Assembly: GCA_016936035.1 (NCBI GenBank)
Contig: JAFGPU010000007.1
Coordinates: forward strand, 1-10,712
Length of the DNA: 10,712 nt
Reading direction: 5' to 3'
Source: Acidimicrobiales bacterium
GTDB lineage: Bacteria; Actinomycetota; Acidimicrobiia; Acidimicrobiales; VFJN01
The notes beneath the pieces are model-generated. The model was given only the letters and a program-made list of their open reading frames with translations, searched no databases and was not told the DNA's origin. Below, in pieces: positions 1 through 7,212 of the stretch (position 1 is its first letter; the number at the start of each line of letters is the position of its first letter). Position numbers and translations under genes: made by a program.

Positions 1-399
1 CGCGCCTCGAAGATCATGCAGGAGCGAGCGTTCGCCAACGACAAGATCACCTTCCTGTGGAACCACGTGGTCGAGTCGATCTCGGGCGACGGCACCCTGA
101 CCGGGGTCACGGTCCGCAACGTCCTCACCGGCGAGGCCAGCGAGCTGGCGGTCACCGGCCTGTTCGTCGCCATCGGCCACAAGCCCAACACCGACCTCTT
201 CAAGGGCCAGCTCGAGATGGAAGAGTCCGGCTACCTGGTGACCGGCCTCGCCGGAGGCGCCAGCACCACCAACGTCGAAGGCGTCTTCGCCTGCGGTGAC
301 GTGCAGGATCACACCTACCGCCAGGCCATCACCGCCGCCGGGTCGGGTTGCGAGGCAGCCATCGATGCCGAGCGCTGGCTCGAGGCGCAGCACGCCTGA
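1..399 (+). CDS. trxB: thioredoxin reductase, C-terminal part (5' end outside window)
   Basis: This is the last 132 residues of an NADPH-dependent flavoprotein that reduces thioredoxin in the cytoplasm. The reading frame is open from base 1 ([11 protein letters not shown]...), so the start lies upstream. The segment [14 protein letters not shown] is the usual end of the NADPH-binding domain in low-molecular-weight thioredoxin reductases. [16 protein letters not shown] followed by [11 protein letters not shown] is the C-terminal FAD-binding signature. The redox-active CxxC and both dinucleotide GxGxxG motifs would lie upstream and cannot be checked. The stop TGA is at 397-399. trxA follows 105 bp downstream on the same strand, the common actinobacterial trxB-trxA pair. 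Between them lies a 12-bp palindrome (410-421) without a T-run, so read-through into trxA is plausible. Confidence 0.96.
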   Translation, partial: RASKIMQERAFANDKITFLWNHVVESISGDGTLTGVTVRNVLTGEASELAVTGLFVAIGHKPNTDLFKGQLEMEESGYLVTGLAGGASTTNVEGVFACGDVQDHTYRQAITAAGSGCEAAIDAERWLEAQHA

Positions 400-487
400 G
401 GGGTGCAGCGGGGGTACCCCCACGGGGAACATCGACAACGCGGTCGCTGTTCACCTCACTAGCTCTGGATTCGAAGCCACCCATCCC

Positions 488-496
488 AAGGAAGGT
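488..496 (+). promoter_or_regulatory. Shine-Dalgarno of trxA
   Basis: AAGGAAGGT sits 8 nt before the ATG at 505 and fixes the trxA start. An independent trxA promoter in 400-487 is possible, but I see no convincing -35/-10 pair. Confidence 0.7.
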
Positions 497-504
497 CACC
501 ACGA

Positions 505-834
505 ATGGCTGCACACATCAGCACCCTCACCGACGCGACGTTCGACGAGACGATCGGCTCGTCCGCCGAGCCCGTCGTGGTCGACTTCTGGGCCGAGTGG
601 TGCGGACCCTGCAAGATGATCGCACCGATCCTCGACGAGATCGCGAACGAGCACGCCGGCAAGATCAGCGTCGGGAAGCTCAACGTCGACGAGAACCCCG
701 ACGTGGCGCGGCGGTACGACGTGATGAGCATCCCCACGCTCATCGTGTTCAAGGACGGTGCCGCCCAGAAGCGCCTCGTCGGCGCCAAGGGCAAGGGTCA
801 ACTTCTGGCTGAGCTAGAGGAGTTCCTGCCCTGA
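505..834 (+). CDS. trxA: thioredoxin
   Basis: A 109-residue cytoplasmic thiol-disulfide reductant, the usual length of a single-domain thioredoxin. It passes electrons from TrxB to ribonucleotide reductase and other targets. The active site WCGPC is at residues 32-36 (catalytic C33 and C36). It follows the strand VVVDFWAEW, which carries the buried Asp (D27). The cis-proline is P77 in MSIPTL, followed by the conserved strand LIVFKDG. Start ATG 505 is supported by a strong Shine-Dalgarno 8 nt upstream, and the stop TGA is at 832-834. It lies downstream of trxB and ends about 50 bp before a strong hairpin terminator, so trxB-trxA form the end of a transcription unit. parB approaches convergently from the other side. 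Confidence 0.98.
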   Translation: MAAHISTLTDATFDETIGSSAEPVVVDFWAEWCGPCKMIAPILDEIANEHAGKISVGKLNVDENPDVARRYDVMSIPTLIVFKDGAAQKRLVGAKGKGQLLAELEEFLP

Positions 835-854
835 CGGGGCTGTTCCCCACGTAA

Positions 855-881
855 TCCACAACCTGTGCGTAAGGTTGTGGA
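855..881. repeat. 9-bp inverted repeat with DnaA-box-like arms
   Basis: TCCACAACC (855-863) and GGTTGTGGA (873-881) are perfect inverted copies separated by 9 nt. The left arm overlaps TAATCCACA (852-860, one mismatch to TTATCCACA). The right arm overlaps TGTGGACGA (876-884, reverse complement TCGTCCACA, one mismatch to TTGTCCACA). It could simply form a small hairpin before the main terminator, since it has no T-run of its own. It could also be a pair of DnaA-binding sites. Confidence 0.5.
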
Positions 882-882
882 C

Positions 883-936
883 GACTCAACCCCAACTTGA
901 GGACACTCGATCCTCAGGTTGGGGTTGAGTCTTTTT
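883..936 (+). terminator. Rho-independent terminator after trxA
   Basis: A 21-bp stem (883-903 with 911-931) contains a single U-G wobble and a 7-nt loop (904-910). It is followed directly by TTTTT (932-936). The T-run is on the + strand, so it terminates trxA. Transcripts of parB coming from the right would meet the hairpin without a T-run after it. Confidence 0.93.
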
Positions 937-1141
937 CACGACCTTTGAGTCCGACTCGAGACTTTGGTCGCTCCACGGTGTACCCGATCGCCCTCGGCAC
1001 CGCCGCATGGGCACGATGCGCAGCGATGCTGGCCAGATCCGCACGCACCGTGGTGAGGAGCGCAGCTGTTGCGCCGCTATCCCCAACATCCCCAGGATGT
1101 CCACCGAGCCGGGCGATCCGCGCCGGGCCGGTGTGGATACC

Positions 1142-2029
1142 TCAGGTGTCGCTGGTGGCCATCACCCGGTAGATCCGCTCGAGATCCTCGAGGTCGGCGA
1201 ACTCGATCACGACCTTGCCCCGCTTGGGGCCCATGTTGATCCTCACCCGGGTGTCGAGTTGGTCGGCCAACAGCTCCTCCAGCTCGAGAAGACCCGGGGC
1301 CCGGAGCTTGCTGCCCGGGGTACCACCGTCCGGGGCGGGGGCGTCGTTGGACGCCTTGGCCGCGCGCTGGCGGATGGCCTCTTCGGTCTCGCGGACCGTC
1401 AGCCCCTCGGAGACGACGCGGCGCGCCAGTGCCTCCTGAAACGCCCGATCGGGCGTGCCGAGCAGCGCCTTGGCATGGCCGGCCGACACCTGGCCGTCGG
1501 CCACCAGCCGCTGGACCTGGGGCGGCAGCTGGAACAGGCGCAACAGGTTGGCGACGGCCGACCGGCTCTTGCCGACCCGATGTGCGACCGCCTCCTGCGT
1601 CATGTTGAAGTCCTCGATGAGCTGCTGGTAGGCGGCCGCTTCCTCGAGGGGGTTCAGGTCGTCGCGGTGCAGGTTCTCGACGAGCGCGTGCTGCAGGGTC
1701 AACTCGTCGCTGACGTCCCGCACGATGATGGGCATGAACTGCAGGCCCGCACGCTTGGAGGCGCGCCAGCGCCGCTCACCGGCGATGAGCGCGAACCGGT
1801 CGGGACCGATCTCGCGCACCAGGATCGGTTGGAGCACGCCGAGCTCGCGGATCGAGGCCGTGAGGCCGGCCAGCGACTCCTCGTCGAAGTGGCTGCGGGG
1901 CTGGTAGGGGTTCGGCTCGATCTGGCTGATCGGCACCTCGCGGACCCCGGGGCGCGGGTCGGCGCCCGCGGTCACGTCCTGGGGGATCAGCGCTCCGAGA
2001 CCCTTACCCAGCCCGCTTCGCCGCTCCAC
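1142..2029 (-). CDS. parB: chromosome-partitioning protein ParB (parS-binding CTPase)
   Basis: A DNA-binding CTPase clamp that loads at parS and spreads along the origin region, guiding ParA-driven segregation and SMC loading. About 295 residues, normal for chromosomal ParB. The N-terminal box RRSGLGKGLGALIP is the conserved ParA-contacting motif. The N-terminal CTP-binding domain contains GERRWRAS (near 85-92) and ENLHRDDLNPLEEA (near 119-132). The helix-turn-helix MTQEAVAHRVGKSRSAV lies near 144-160. After a Pro/Gly linker (about 225-245), the C-terminal dimerisation domain ends KGKVVIEF-type, here RGKVVIEFADLEDLERIYRVM. There are two consecutive GTG codons, at 2032 and 2029. The Shine-Dalgarno GGAGG lies 6 nt before the second but only 3 nt before the first, so I chose 2029. 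The start lies inside the 3' end of parA, implying translational coupling. Confidence 0.97.
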   Translation of the reverse strand: MERRSGLGKGLGALIPQDVTAGADPRPGVREVPISQIEPNPYQPRSHFDEESLAGLTASIRELGVLQPILVREIGPDRFALIAGERRWRASKRAGLQFMPIIVRDVSDELTLQHALVENLHRDDLNPLEEAAAYQQLIEDFNMTQEAVAHRVGKSRSAVANLLRLFQLPPQVQRLVADGQVSAGHAKALLGTPDRAFQEALARRVVSEGLTVRETEEAIRQRAAKASNDAPAPDGGTPGSKLRAPGLLELEELLADQLDTRVRINMGPKRGKVVIEFADLEDLERIYRVMATSDT

Positions 2030-3026
2030 CACTCACCTCCATCGCCAGGCTTCGGTAGGCGATCGACCCTCGTGAGGTCGGATCGAACGTGATGATCGGC
2101 TGCCCGAACGACGGGGCTTCACTGAGCCGGACGGTGCGCGGGACGATGGCGTTGCACACCTTCTCGCCGAAGTGGTCGCGCACCTCGTGGACGACCTGGT
2201 CGGCGAGCTTGGTGCGCGCGTCGTACATGACGAGCACCATGGCGCTGAGTTCGAGCCGAGGGTTGAGGTTCCGCTGCACCAGCTGCACGTTGCGCAGCAG
2301 CTGACCCAGACCCTCGAGCGCGTAGTACTCGCACTGGATGGGGACGATGACCTCGCTGGCCGCTGCCAGCCCGTTCACGGTCAGGAGACCGAGCGACGGG
2401 GGGCAGTCGATGAGCACGTAGTCGTAGTCCTCGCGCACCGAGTCGAGGGCCCGACGCAAGCGCATCTCGCGGCTGAAGGCGGGCACGAGCTCGATCTCGG
2501 CCCCGGCGAGATCGAGAGCCGCCGGGGCGCAGAACAGGTTGCGTACTGCGGTGGCCTCGACGCAGTCCTCGATCGGGAGGTCGTTGAGGACCACGTCGTA
2601 CATCGAAGCTTGGAGATCGCGGATGTTGATGCCCAAGCCGGTGCTGGCGTTGCCCTGGGGGTCGAGGTCGACCACGAGGGTGCGGTAACCGAGCTCGGCG
2701 AGGCAGGCGCCGAGGTTGACGGCCGTGGTGGTCTTGCCCACGCCGCCCTTCTGGTTGGCGATGGCGATGGTGCGGGGGAGCGGACGCTCGAACGGTGTCG
2801 GTTCGTGCGGTTCGGTGGGGGTGACTGTGGCGTCGTCGGACTGATGGGGCTCGACAACAGCAGGAGGAGGCGTCATGGCCTGTGCGTTCTCGTGAGGGTC
2901 GCGGGTTGTCTGGTCACCACTCAGGTCATCGAGCGCCGGAATGGCGTCGACCCCGGGAAGCGAGAAGCCGGAACGCCCGGGAGTAGCCCGGGCCTGGGTG
3001 ACAGCGTCGGGCGTGCTCTCGGTCAT
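2004..3026 (-). CDS. parA: chromosome-partitioning ATPase ParA
   Basis: A Walker-type ATPase that binds DNA non-specifically when ATP-bound and moves ParB-parS complexes. With the start at 3026 it is 340 residues. The deviant Walker A KGGVGKTT is at 93-100 (signature K93 and catalytic K99). The A' motif VVDLDPQGN is at 118-126 and Walker B VLIDCPPSLG at 204-213. It also has the conserved GLGINI, EYYALEGL and PRTVRLSEAPSFGQP blocks. About 80 residues before the core are Pro/Thr/Asp-rich and probably disordered. Starts at ATG 3035 (MCRMTES) or 3026 lack a good Shine-Dalgarno, and an internal ATG at 2876 would remove 50 residues of the extension. The stop TAA at 2004-2006 overlaps the parB start by about 26 nt. 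A perfect parS in a 30-bp palindrome ends about 40 bp upstream of the start codon, so ParB may autoregulate parAB. Confidence 0.97.
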   Translation of the reverse strand: MTESTPDAVTQARATPGRSGFSLPGVDAIPALDDLSGDQTTRDPHENAQAMTPPPAVVEPHQSDDATVTPTEPHEPTPFERPLPRTIAIANQKGGVGKTTTAVNLGACLAELGYRTLVVDLDPQGNASTGLGINIRDLQASMYDVVLNDLPIEDCVEATAVRNLFCAPAALDLAGAEIELVPAFSREMRLRRALDSVREDYDYVLIDCPPSLGLLTVNGLAAASEVIVPIQCEYYALEGLGQLLRNVQLVQRNLNPRLELSAMVLVMYDARTKLADQVVHEVRDHFGEKVCNAIVPRTVRLSEAPSFGQPIITFDPTSRGSIAYRSLAMEVSGGAAKRAG

Positions 3027-3066
3027 CCGGCACATGTTTCCGGGCGGAGGGTGTCGGGTCAAGCCC

Positions 3067-3096
3067 TGATGGGTGTTCCACGTGGAACACCCATCA
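3067..3096. promoter_or_regulatory. parS site 1 within a 30-bp perfect palindrome
   Basis: The core TGTTCCACGTGGAACA (3074-3089) is a perfect 16-bp parS palindrome of the family consensus TGTTNCACGTGNAACA. Here the symmetry runs on for 7 more bases each side (TGATGGG ... CCCATCA), giving a 30-bp palindrome over 3067-3096. It lies just upstream of parA, in its probable leader or promoter region. It is therefore suited to autoregulation of parAB as well as to segregation. Confidence 0.95.
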
Positions 3097-4381
3097 ACGG
3101 GGGCCGGAACACAAGGTACACCGACGAGGCGCGAGACGCACCAAAACCACGCTTCGCGCGCGGGTGGACGCAGCACAGGTCGAGCGGGCCTGGGACCGCC
3201 CCGCTGCCGTCCGGGGAGATCCAGGCCGCCGCACCAGGCGACCTGGCGTCGTCCACCGGCACTCGCGTTCTGCGAGCCGCCAGGGCTCTCAGCCGCCGAC
3301 GTTCCTGCCCTCCACAATCGTCGACCCACCGCTCGAGCCCGAGGCTGCGTCCACGGCCGCCGCCGGGCGCCGCCGTCCGTCAGCGCCCACCACGGGCCCT
3401 CGATCCGACGGACCGGCCGGTCGCTGCGGCGACTCTGCCGTGCCGATGCCCCCGTCGGGGAGGTGCCCTGGCGCCGACCGGAGGGGCACAGGCTCCGCAC
3501 CTGGCCATGTCCGCGTTCGGGCGCGCTGAGCCGTACTCGCCCGGCCGCTGGCACGCCCAGGAACGGTCCGGGCGGCTCGCGGCGAGCGGCCGGCCCTGCA
3601 GGTCGCCGCCCACACCAGCCGTTCCGGTGACCTGCGACCTCGGCCACTGACTGCTCCACGAGGCGGGGCAGCTGGTGTCGTCGGCACGTCCACGCGCAAT
3701 CGGCGCACGACCGGAAGAGCGCTCGGGGCCGATCCCTCGAGCCCACAGCTGACCTGCGCGGAGCGAAGCTCAGCACGAGCGGATGACGCCGGCACGGGGC
3801 TCTCCGGCCACGTCGGCAGAATCGGATCAGGCGCTTCGAGCCTCCGTGAGAGCGATGGTCGCCGCCCCGGTGTGCCCGCCTCCCCCCGCCCACGTGCGTC
3901 GGGACGCTGTCCGGTCACCCCCGCCGCTCGACCCTCGCCCGCCGCCACACGAGCATCGCCGTGCTGCCCCCGTCTCACGGACCCGGCCTGCCCCAGGCGT
4001 GCGTCGCAGGGCCGTCCCCACCCCTCGCCCGAGACCGGGTCGCGCAAGCGCGGCTCACCCGGGCCTGTCGCCCGAGTCTGCGGCGCCGAGCCGGCCCTCG
4101 CGCCTCCTCCCTGCGTTGCCTGCCGCTGCGTCGCACGCGCCCATCGTCCAGCCTGCAGCGCACGGGCTCACCCAGCCCCGTTGCCCAGGCCCTCGCCGAC
4201 CGCGGGGCGCCGGCCTTGGGGATCAGCGACCTGTGGCCAGCCAAGCACCACCGGGGCGCGATCCAGGGCACAGGGGCCTGTCCGGGCGTCGTACGGAGAG
4301 CCCCACGGTGCATCTAATCCATCGGCCAGCGACACGCGACGAGTCCGGCGGGCAGTCGGATGGGACATCCCACCTGCTGGG

Positions 4382-4397
4382 TGTTCCACGTGGAACA
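4382..4397. promoter_or_regulatory. parS site 2
   Basis: TGTTCCACGTGGAACA is a perfect 16-bp palindrome identical to site 1, extended by one matching base each side (G4381, C4398). It lies in the gene-poor region, 115 bp from site 3. Confidence 0.94.
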
Positions 4398-4496
4398 CGA
4401 GGCGTTCCCCGGTCCGATGCATCCGGGCGGCGAGCGGCCCGGTCCGCCCGCAGCGCTCTGACCTGCGTCAACTGCCGCGACGACGGGCCGTCGCCG

Positions 4497-4512
4497 TGTT
4501 CCACGTGGAACA
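4497..4512. promoter_or_regulatory. parS site 3
   Basis: TGTTCCACGTGGAACA is a third perfect copy, again within an 18-bp palindrome (4496-4513). The centre-to-centre distance from site 2 is 115 bp, about 11 helical turns. Confidence 0.94.
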
Positions 4513-5647
4513 CTGCATCTCGTCATGCGTGGTGTGCTCCCGAGCCACCTGCCCGACCGAGGTCACCGCACCACACGACGCCAGCAGCCCCCGGCAGGCC
4601 TCCGTATCGACCGCTGCCGGCGCCGTCCACCCACCTGCAGGCGTCTGTGTGTCCTCGCTGATCGGAGCGCCTCCTTCGACGTGCCCCCACCCGTCGGCGC
4701 AGCGGGATCAACGGAGGCAGCGTGGATCAACGGAGAGGGACATCGTCCGCGCCAAGAGATCCAGTCGTCTCTCGTTGGGCAGCGCGATCAGGGCCGGGCG
4801 TTCGCTGGCCCCTCGTCGTTCGCTCGTCGGCAAGCCTCGGCATCCGGAGCACCGCTCGGCGCGATTGGTGCCCCGCACCCAGAAGCGCTGCTTCGTCGTG
4901 GGGGTGGGGCCAACGTCTACCTCGGGGTTCACCGGCCCGAACCGGGCGTCCCGTCGGCGGTGAAGCCTGCCGCGGCTCCGCCCCGCTATGGCCCCCGAGG
5001 CTCCACCGCTCAGTCCAGCGCCCGCCCGGACTGCACGCCCAGCCAGGACCTGCGGGGGCCCGCACCGCCCCAGCACCCCACAGCCGCTCGCGCCTGCACA
5101 CCCCGACCGGGGATGCGTCCCCCGCCCCACCGGTCGCCCGAGTACGACCCACGCGCCGTCACACCTCGCCCTTGCACACGACCCCCGCCGCGTGCGAGCT
5201 GCCCGCGTCCTTCGCGTGCCGGGCGTGTCTGGCAATCTCCGTCCCGCCCGGCCGACGTCCAGCGGATGCCCACGGGCGTCGCCGACTCAGGCAGATGTGC
5301 AACCGTGCCAGCACCCTGCCGACCTCAAGAGGCGCCGCCGTCACGTGCGTGGGCCGCTGTGCAGGTCACAGTGCCGCGGCAAGGACGTCCACGCAGCAGC
5401 CGATCGCACCGGTCGCCCCTCGTGCGGACGCCGGACCGAGGCGTCGTCCTCCGTCCGGCGTTCGCGATCGGGGCCCGATACCGGGACAGTGCCGACTCTC
5501 CGCCCCAGTGTCGGATCACGCAACCCATTGTCGGCCCGCCGTCCACGACGCGCCGACCCGAGAGTGGCGGACTGCGGCGTGTCCCACGCCTGACCCCCAG
5601 CCGGCGAACTGCGGCCGGCGCACACGATCTCCGCCACCACGCGGATC

Positions 5648-5663
5648 TGCTTCACGTGGAACA
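5648..5663. promoter_or_regulatory. degenerate parS-like site 4
   Basis: TGCTTCACGTGGAACA differs at one base (third position, C for T) from TGTTTCACGTGGAACA, the common asymmetric parS variant. It differs at two bases from the three perfect sites in this window. It keeps the CACGTG centre and the complete right half. It may be a weaker ParB site; chance occurrence is unlikely but possible. Confidence 0.65.
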
Positions 5664-6386
5664 GCAGCCGTGGGAGACCGTGCAAGACCCACCCCGCAGC
5701 ACCGTGCCAGGCACACACTCCTGATGCCTCGGCGCCTGCGAGGAGCCCATGCGCGGCGGACGCGCCAGCACCAGCCGACAGCGTCCGAACGGTGTTCCAT
5801 CGACGATGGCACCCGGGGACGGCTCCCTCGATCCTCCGCATCCCTCGCCGGCCTCCGGCACTCAGAGCGCCCGCAATCCTCCCTCCTGCCCGCCAGGCGG
5901 TCGGTCGTGCCGCTCGGCGATGCGGCGAGGGCGGACCCATCCGTGAGCGGGTCCATCGCCTGCACGCTCCCGAGCCCGGTCAGCAGCGGCACGAGCTCCG
6001 CACGCCACATCCGCCTCGTCCAACTGGGCCACCCAGACGGCATCTCGCAGATCGGCGCCGGTCACGACGGTGCGCGGAGACGATTTCGACCGGCTGTGCG
6101 ATGCACGTGGCCGGTTGTCCGTGGAGACACCGCCGGCGGTCGAGATGTCCGGTGCTGCCCCGACAGCGGTCCGGGACGGCACCGACGCCCGAGGGCGTCA
6201 CCTGGGCGAGCATGCGCGTGTCCCTGGTCCGTTCGGGGTGCGACCGGTCGTCACGGCCGGCACCGGTCAGCGGCGCTCATGCGCACCTGCGGCGACGCCC
6301 GCCGGCACAGCCATCACCCTCGGCCTCAGCTTCGACGCACCAGCGACGCCACGCCGGCGGGCCCTCGAGATCGTTGACGGCATCCT

Positions 6387-6423
6387 GGTGGGCAACCCGG
6401 GTGAGGGACGCTCGGTGGGCAAC
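6387..6423. repeat. 10-bp direct repeat just downstream of rsmG
   Basis: GGTGGGCAAC occurs at 6387-6396 and again at 6414-6423, 27 bp apart, immediately past the rsmG stop codon. No hairpin with a T-run follows on the minus strand, so it is not a standard terminator. No function is assigned. Confidence 0.5.
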
Positions 6424-6428
6424 AGGTG

Positions 6429-7196
6429 TCAGAACAACGGGCGCTTGGCGGGCACGCCGTCTCGCCGCGGGTAGGTCTCTGGGCATGTGCTTTCGAGCAC
6501 AAGCGAGCGGTAGTGAAACGGGTCGCTCCACGTCCGCTCGCTCGCCAGGCCCAGTTGTGCCAACCCGTCGGCGGGCCACCGGTCGCCGGGCGCCACGTTC
6601 TGGTGGAGACCGCCGCCGCCCCCGACATCGACCGTCGCCCCCCGGAGCGGGCCGGTCCGGCCCGCGACATCGACCGCCGCATCCCCGTGCGGACGGGCGC
6701 AGTCCGCAGCACCCACGTCGGCCGTCGCCTCTCCGTCGTCGCCGGGCGGCTCGCTCACGACGAGATGCCCGCCGACGACGAGAAACGGCGCCCCGCACTC
6801 CGCGGTCACCGCCGGTGGGCCGAAACCGCGCGCCACCACCGCATCGAAAGCACCGCGCAGCTCGGGTCGCCGACCGGCGTCCTCCGCCCGGGCGCGCACC
6901 ACCGAGACACGGTCATCGCATCCCAACTCGGCGACGGCCTCGGCGAGGAACGCGCAGCGGCGGGCGGACGCGTCGAGCAGGACGGCCTGGCTCGCAGGCC
7001 AGTGGAGGGCGAGCACCAGACCGGGGAGACCGCCCCCGCTCCCCAGGTCGAGGAACCGCTGCGGGGGGGTGCCCAGCCCGGCAGCGAAGCCCCGGGCGTG
7101 ATCGATCTGCACGCGAAGGGAGCCGGGCCCGAGGTAACCCAGGCGCCGGCTCCGTTCGAGGACGCCGTCCAGCGCGGCGTCGTCAGACGTGGTCAT
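6429..7196 (-). CDS. rsmG: 16S rRNA (guanine-N7) methyltransferase RsmG
   Basis: An S-adenosylmethionine-dependent enzyme that methylates N7 of the conserved guanine of 16S rRNA (G527 in E. coli). Its loss commonly gives low-level streptomycin resistance. It is 255 residues long. The SAM-binding motif I FLDLGSGGGLPGLVLA is at 48-63, followed by the strand AVLLDASARRCAFL (71-84). The region RARAEDAG (101-108) and strands through HLVVSEPPG (144-152) complete the fold. The C-terminus YPRRDGVPAKRPLF matches the family ending. Residues about 153-203 form a Gly/Ala/Asp/Val-rich insertion built from imperfect repeats (AxxDV), absent from typical RsmG of about 210-230 residues. Start ATG 7196 has a weak GGACGGG upstream and lies 16 nt after the jag stop; a longer in-frame start at 7274 would run into jag. 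It is the last gene of the rpmH operon. Confidence 0.96.
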   Translation of the reverse strand: MTTSDDAALDGVLERSRRLGYLGPGSLRVQIDHARGFAAGLGTPPQRFLDLGSGGGLPGLVLALHWPASQAVLLDASARRCAFLAEAVAELGCDDRVSVVRARAEDAGRRPELRGAFDAVVARGFGPPAVTAECGAPFLVVGGHLVVSEPPGDDGEATADVGAADCARPHGDAAVDVAGRTGPLRGATVDVGGGGGLHQNVAPGDRWPADGLAQLGLASERTWSDPFHYRSLVLESTCPETYPRRDGVPAKRPLF

Positions 7197-7212
7197 GCGA
7201 CCCGTCCGGTCG

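Larger units (their letters stand above)
3097..6428. other. 3.3-kb gene-poor region between parA and rsmG, carrying parS sites
   Basis: I recognise no protein here. Open frames of 100-550 codons exist in all six frames. Their translations are dominated by Arg, Pro, Ala, Ser and Gly, with scattered Cys, Trp and His, lack folded-domain motifs, and overlap each other. That is the pattern expected from stop-poor GC-rich noncoding DNA. The + strand is strikingly C-rich: by hand count 3901-3960 has 31 C and 16 G, and 5041-5100 has 30 C and 17 G. This agrees with leading-strand GC skew to the left of oriC. Identified elements are parS sites at 4382, 4497 and 5648 and a short direct repeat at 6387-6423. 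A possible decayed coding stretch lies on the minus strand around 5870-6075. I see no tRNA, transposase, attachment site or CRISPR repeat. Confidence 0.7.

Noticed and set aside
61..75. CACGTG within trxB as a possible parS
   Set aside because: The flanks (AACCACGTGGTCG) do not match the TGTT/AACA arms of parS. The same applies to CACGTG at about 3891, 5342 and 6104.
410..421. Palindrome GGGGGTACCCCC between trxB and trxA
   Set aside because: Too short, with no room for a loop and no T-run; not a terminator and no known operator.
1007..2092. 361-codon + strand frame opposite parB
   Set aside because: Antisense shadow of parB, which is unambiguous by its motifs.
3289..4047. 252-codon minus-strand open frame upstream of parA
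   Set aside because: Low-complexity Arg/Gly/Ala/Pro translation without any recognised motif; overlaps other equally long frames.
3783..6377. Long + strand open frames in the parA-rsmG gap (292, 363, 399 and 551 codons)
   Set aside because: They overlap each other heavily in different registers, consist mainly of Arg/Pro/Ser/Ala with scattered Cys and Trp, show no domain motif and no good Shine-Dalgarno. They fit stop-poor noncoding GC-rich DNA.
3097..6428. tRNA genes, CRISPR repeats or insertion-sequence ends in the gap
   Set aside because: No convincing T-arm with complementary stem, no regularly spaced repeats, and no transposase-like frame or terminal inverted repeats found by eye.
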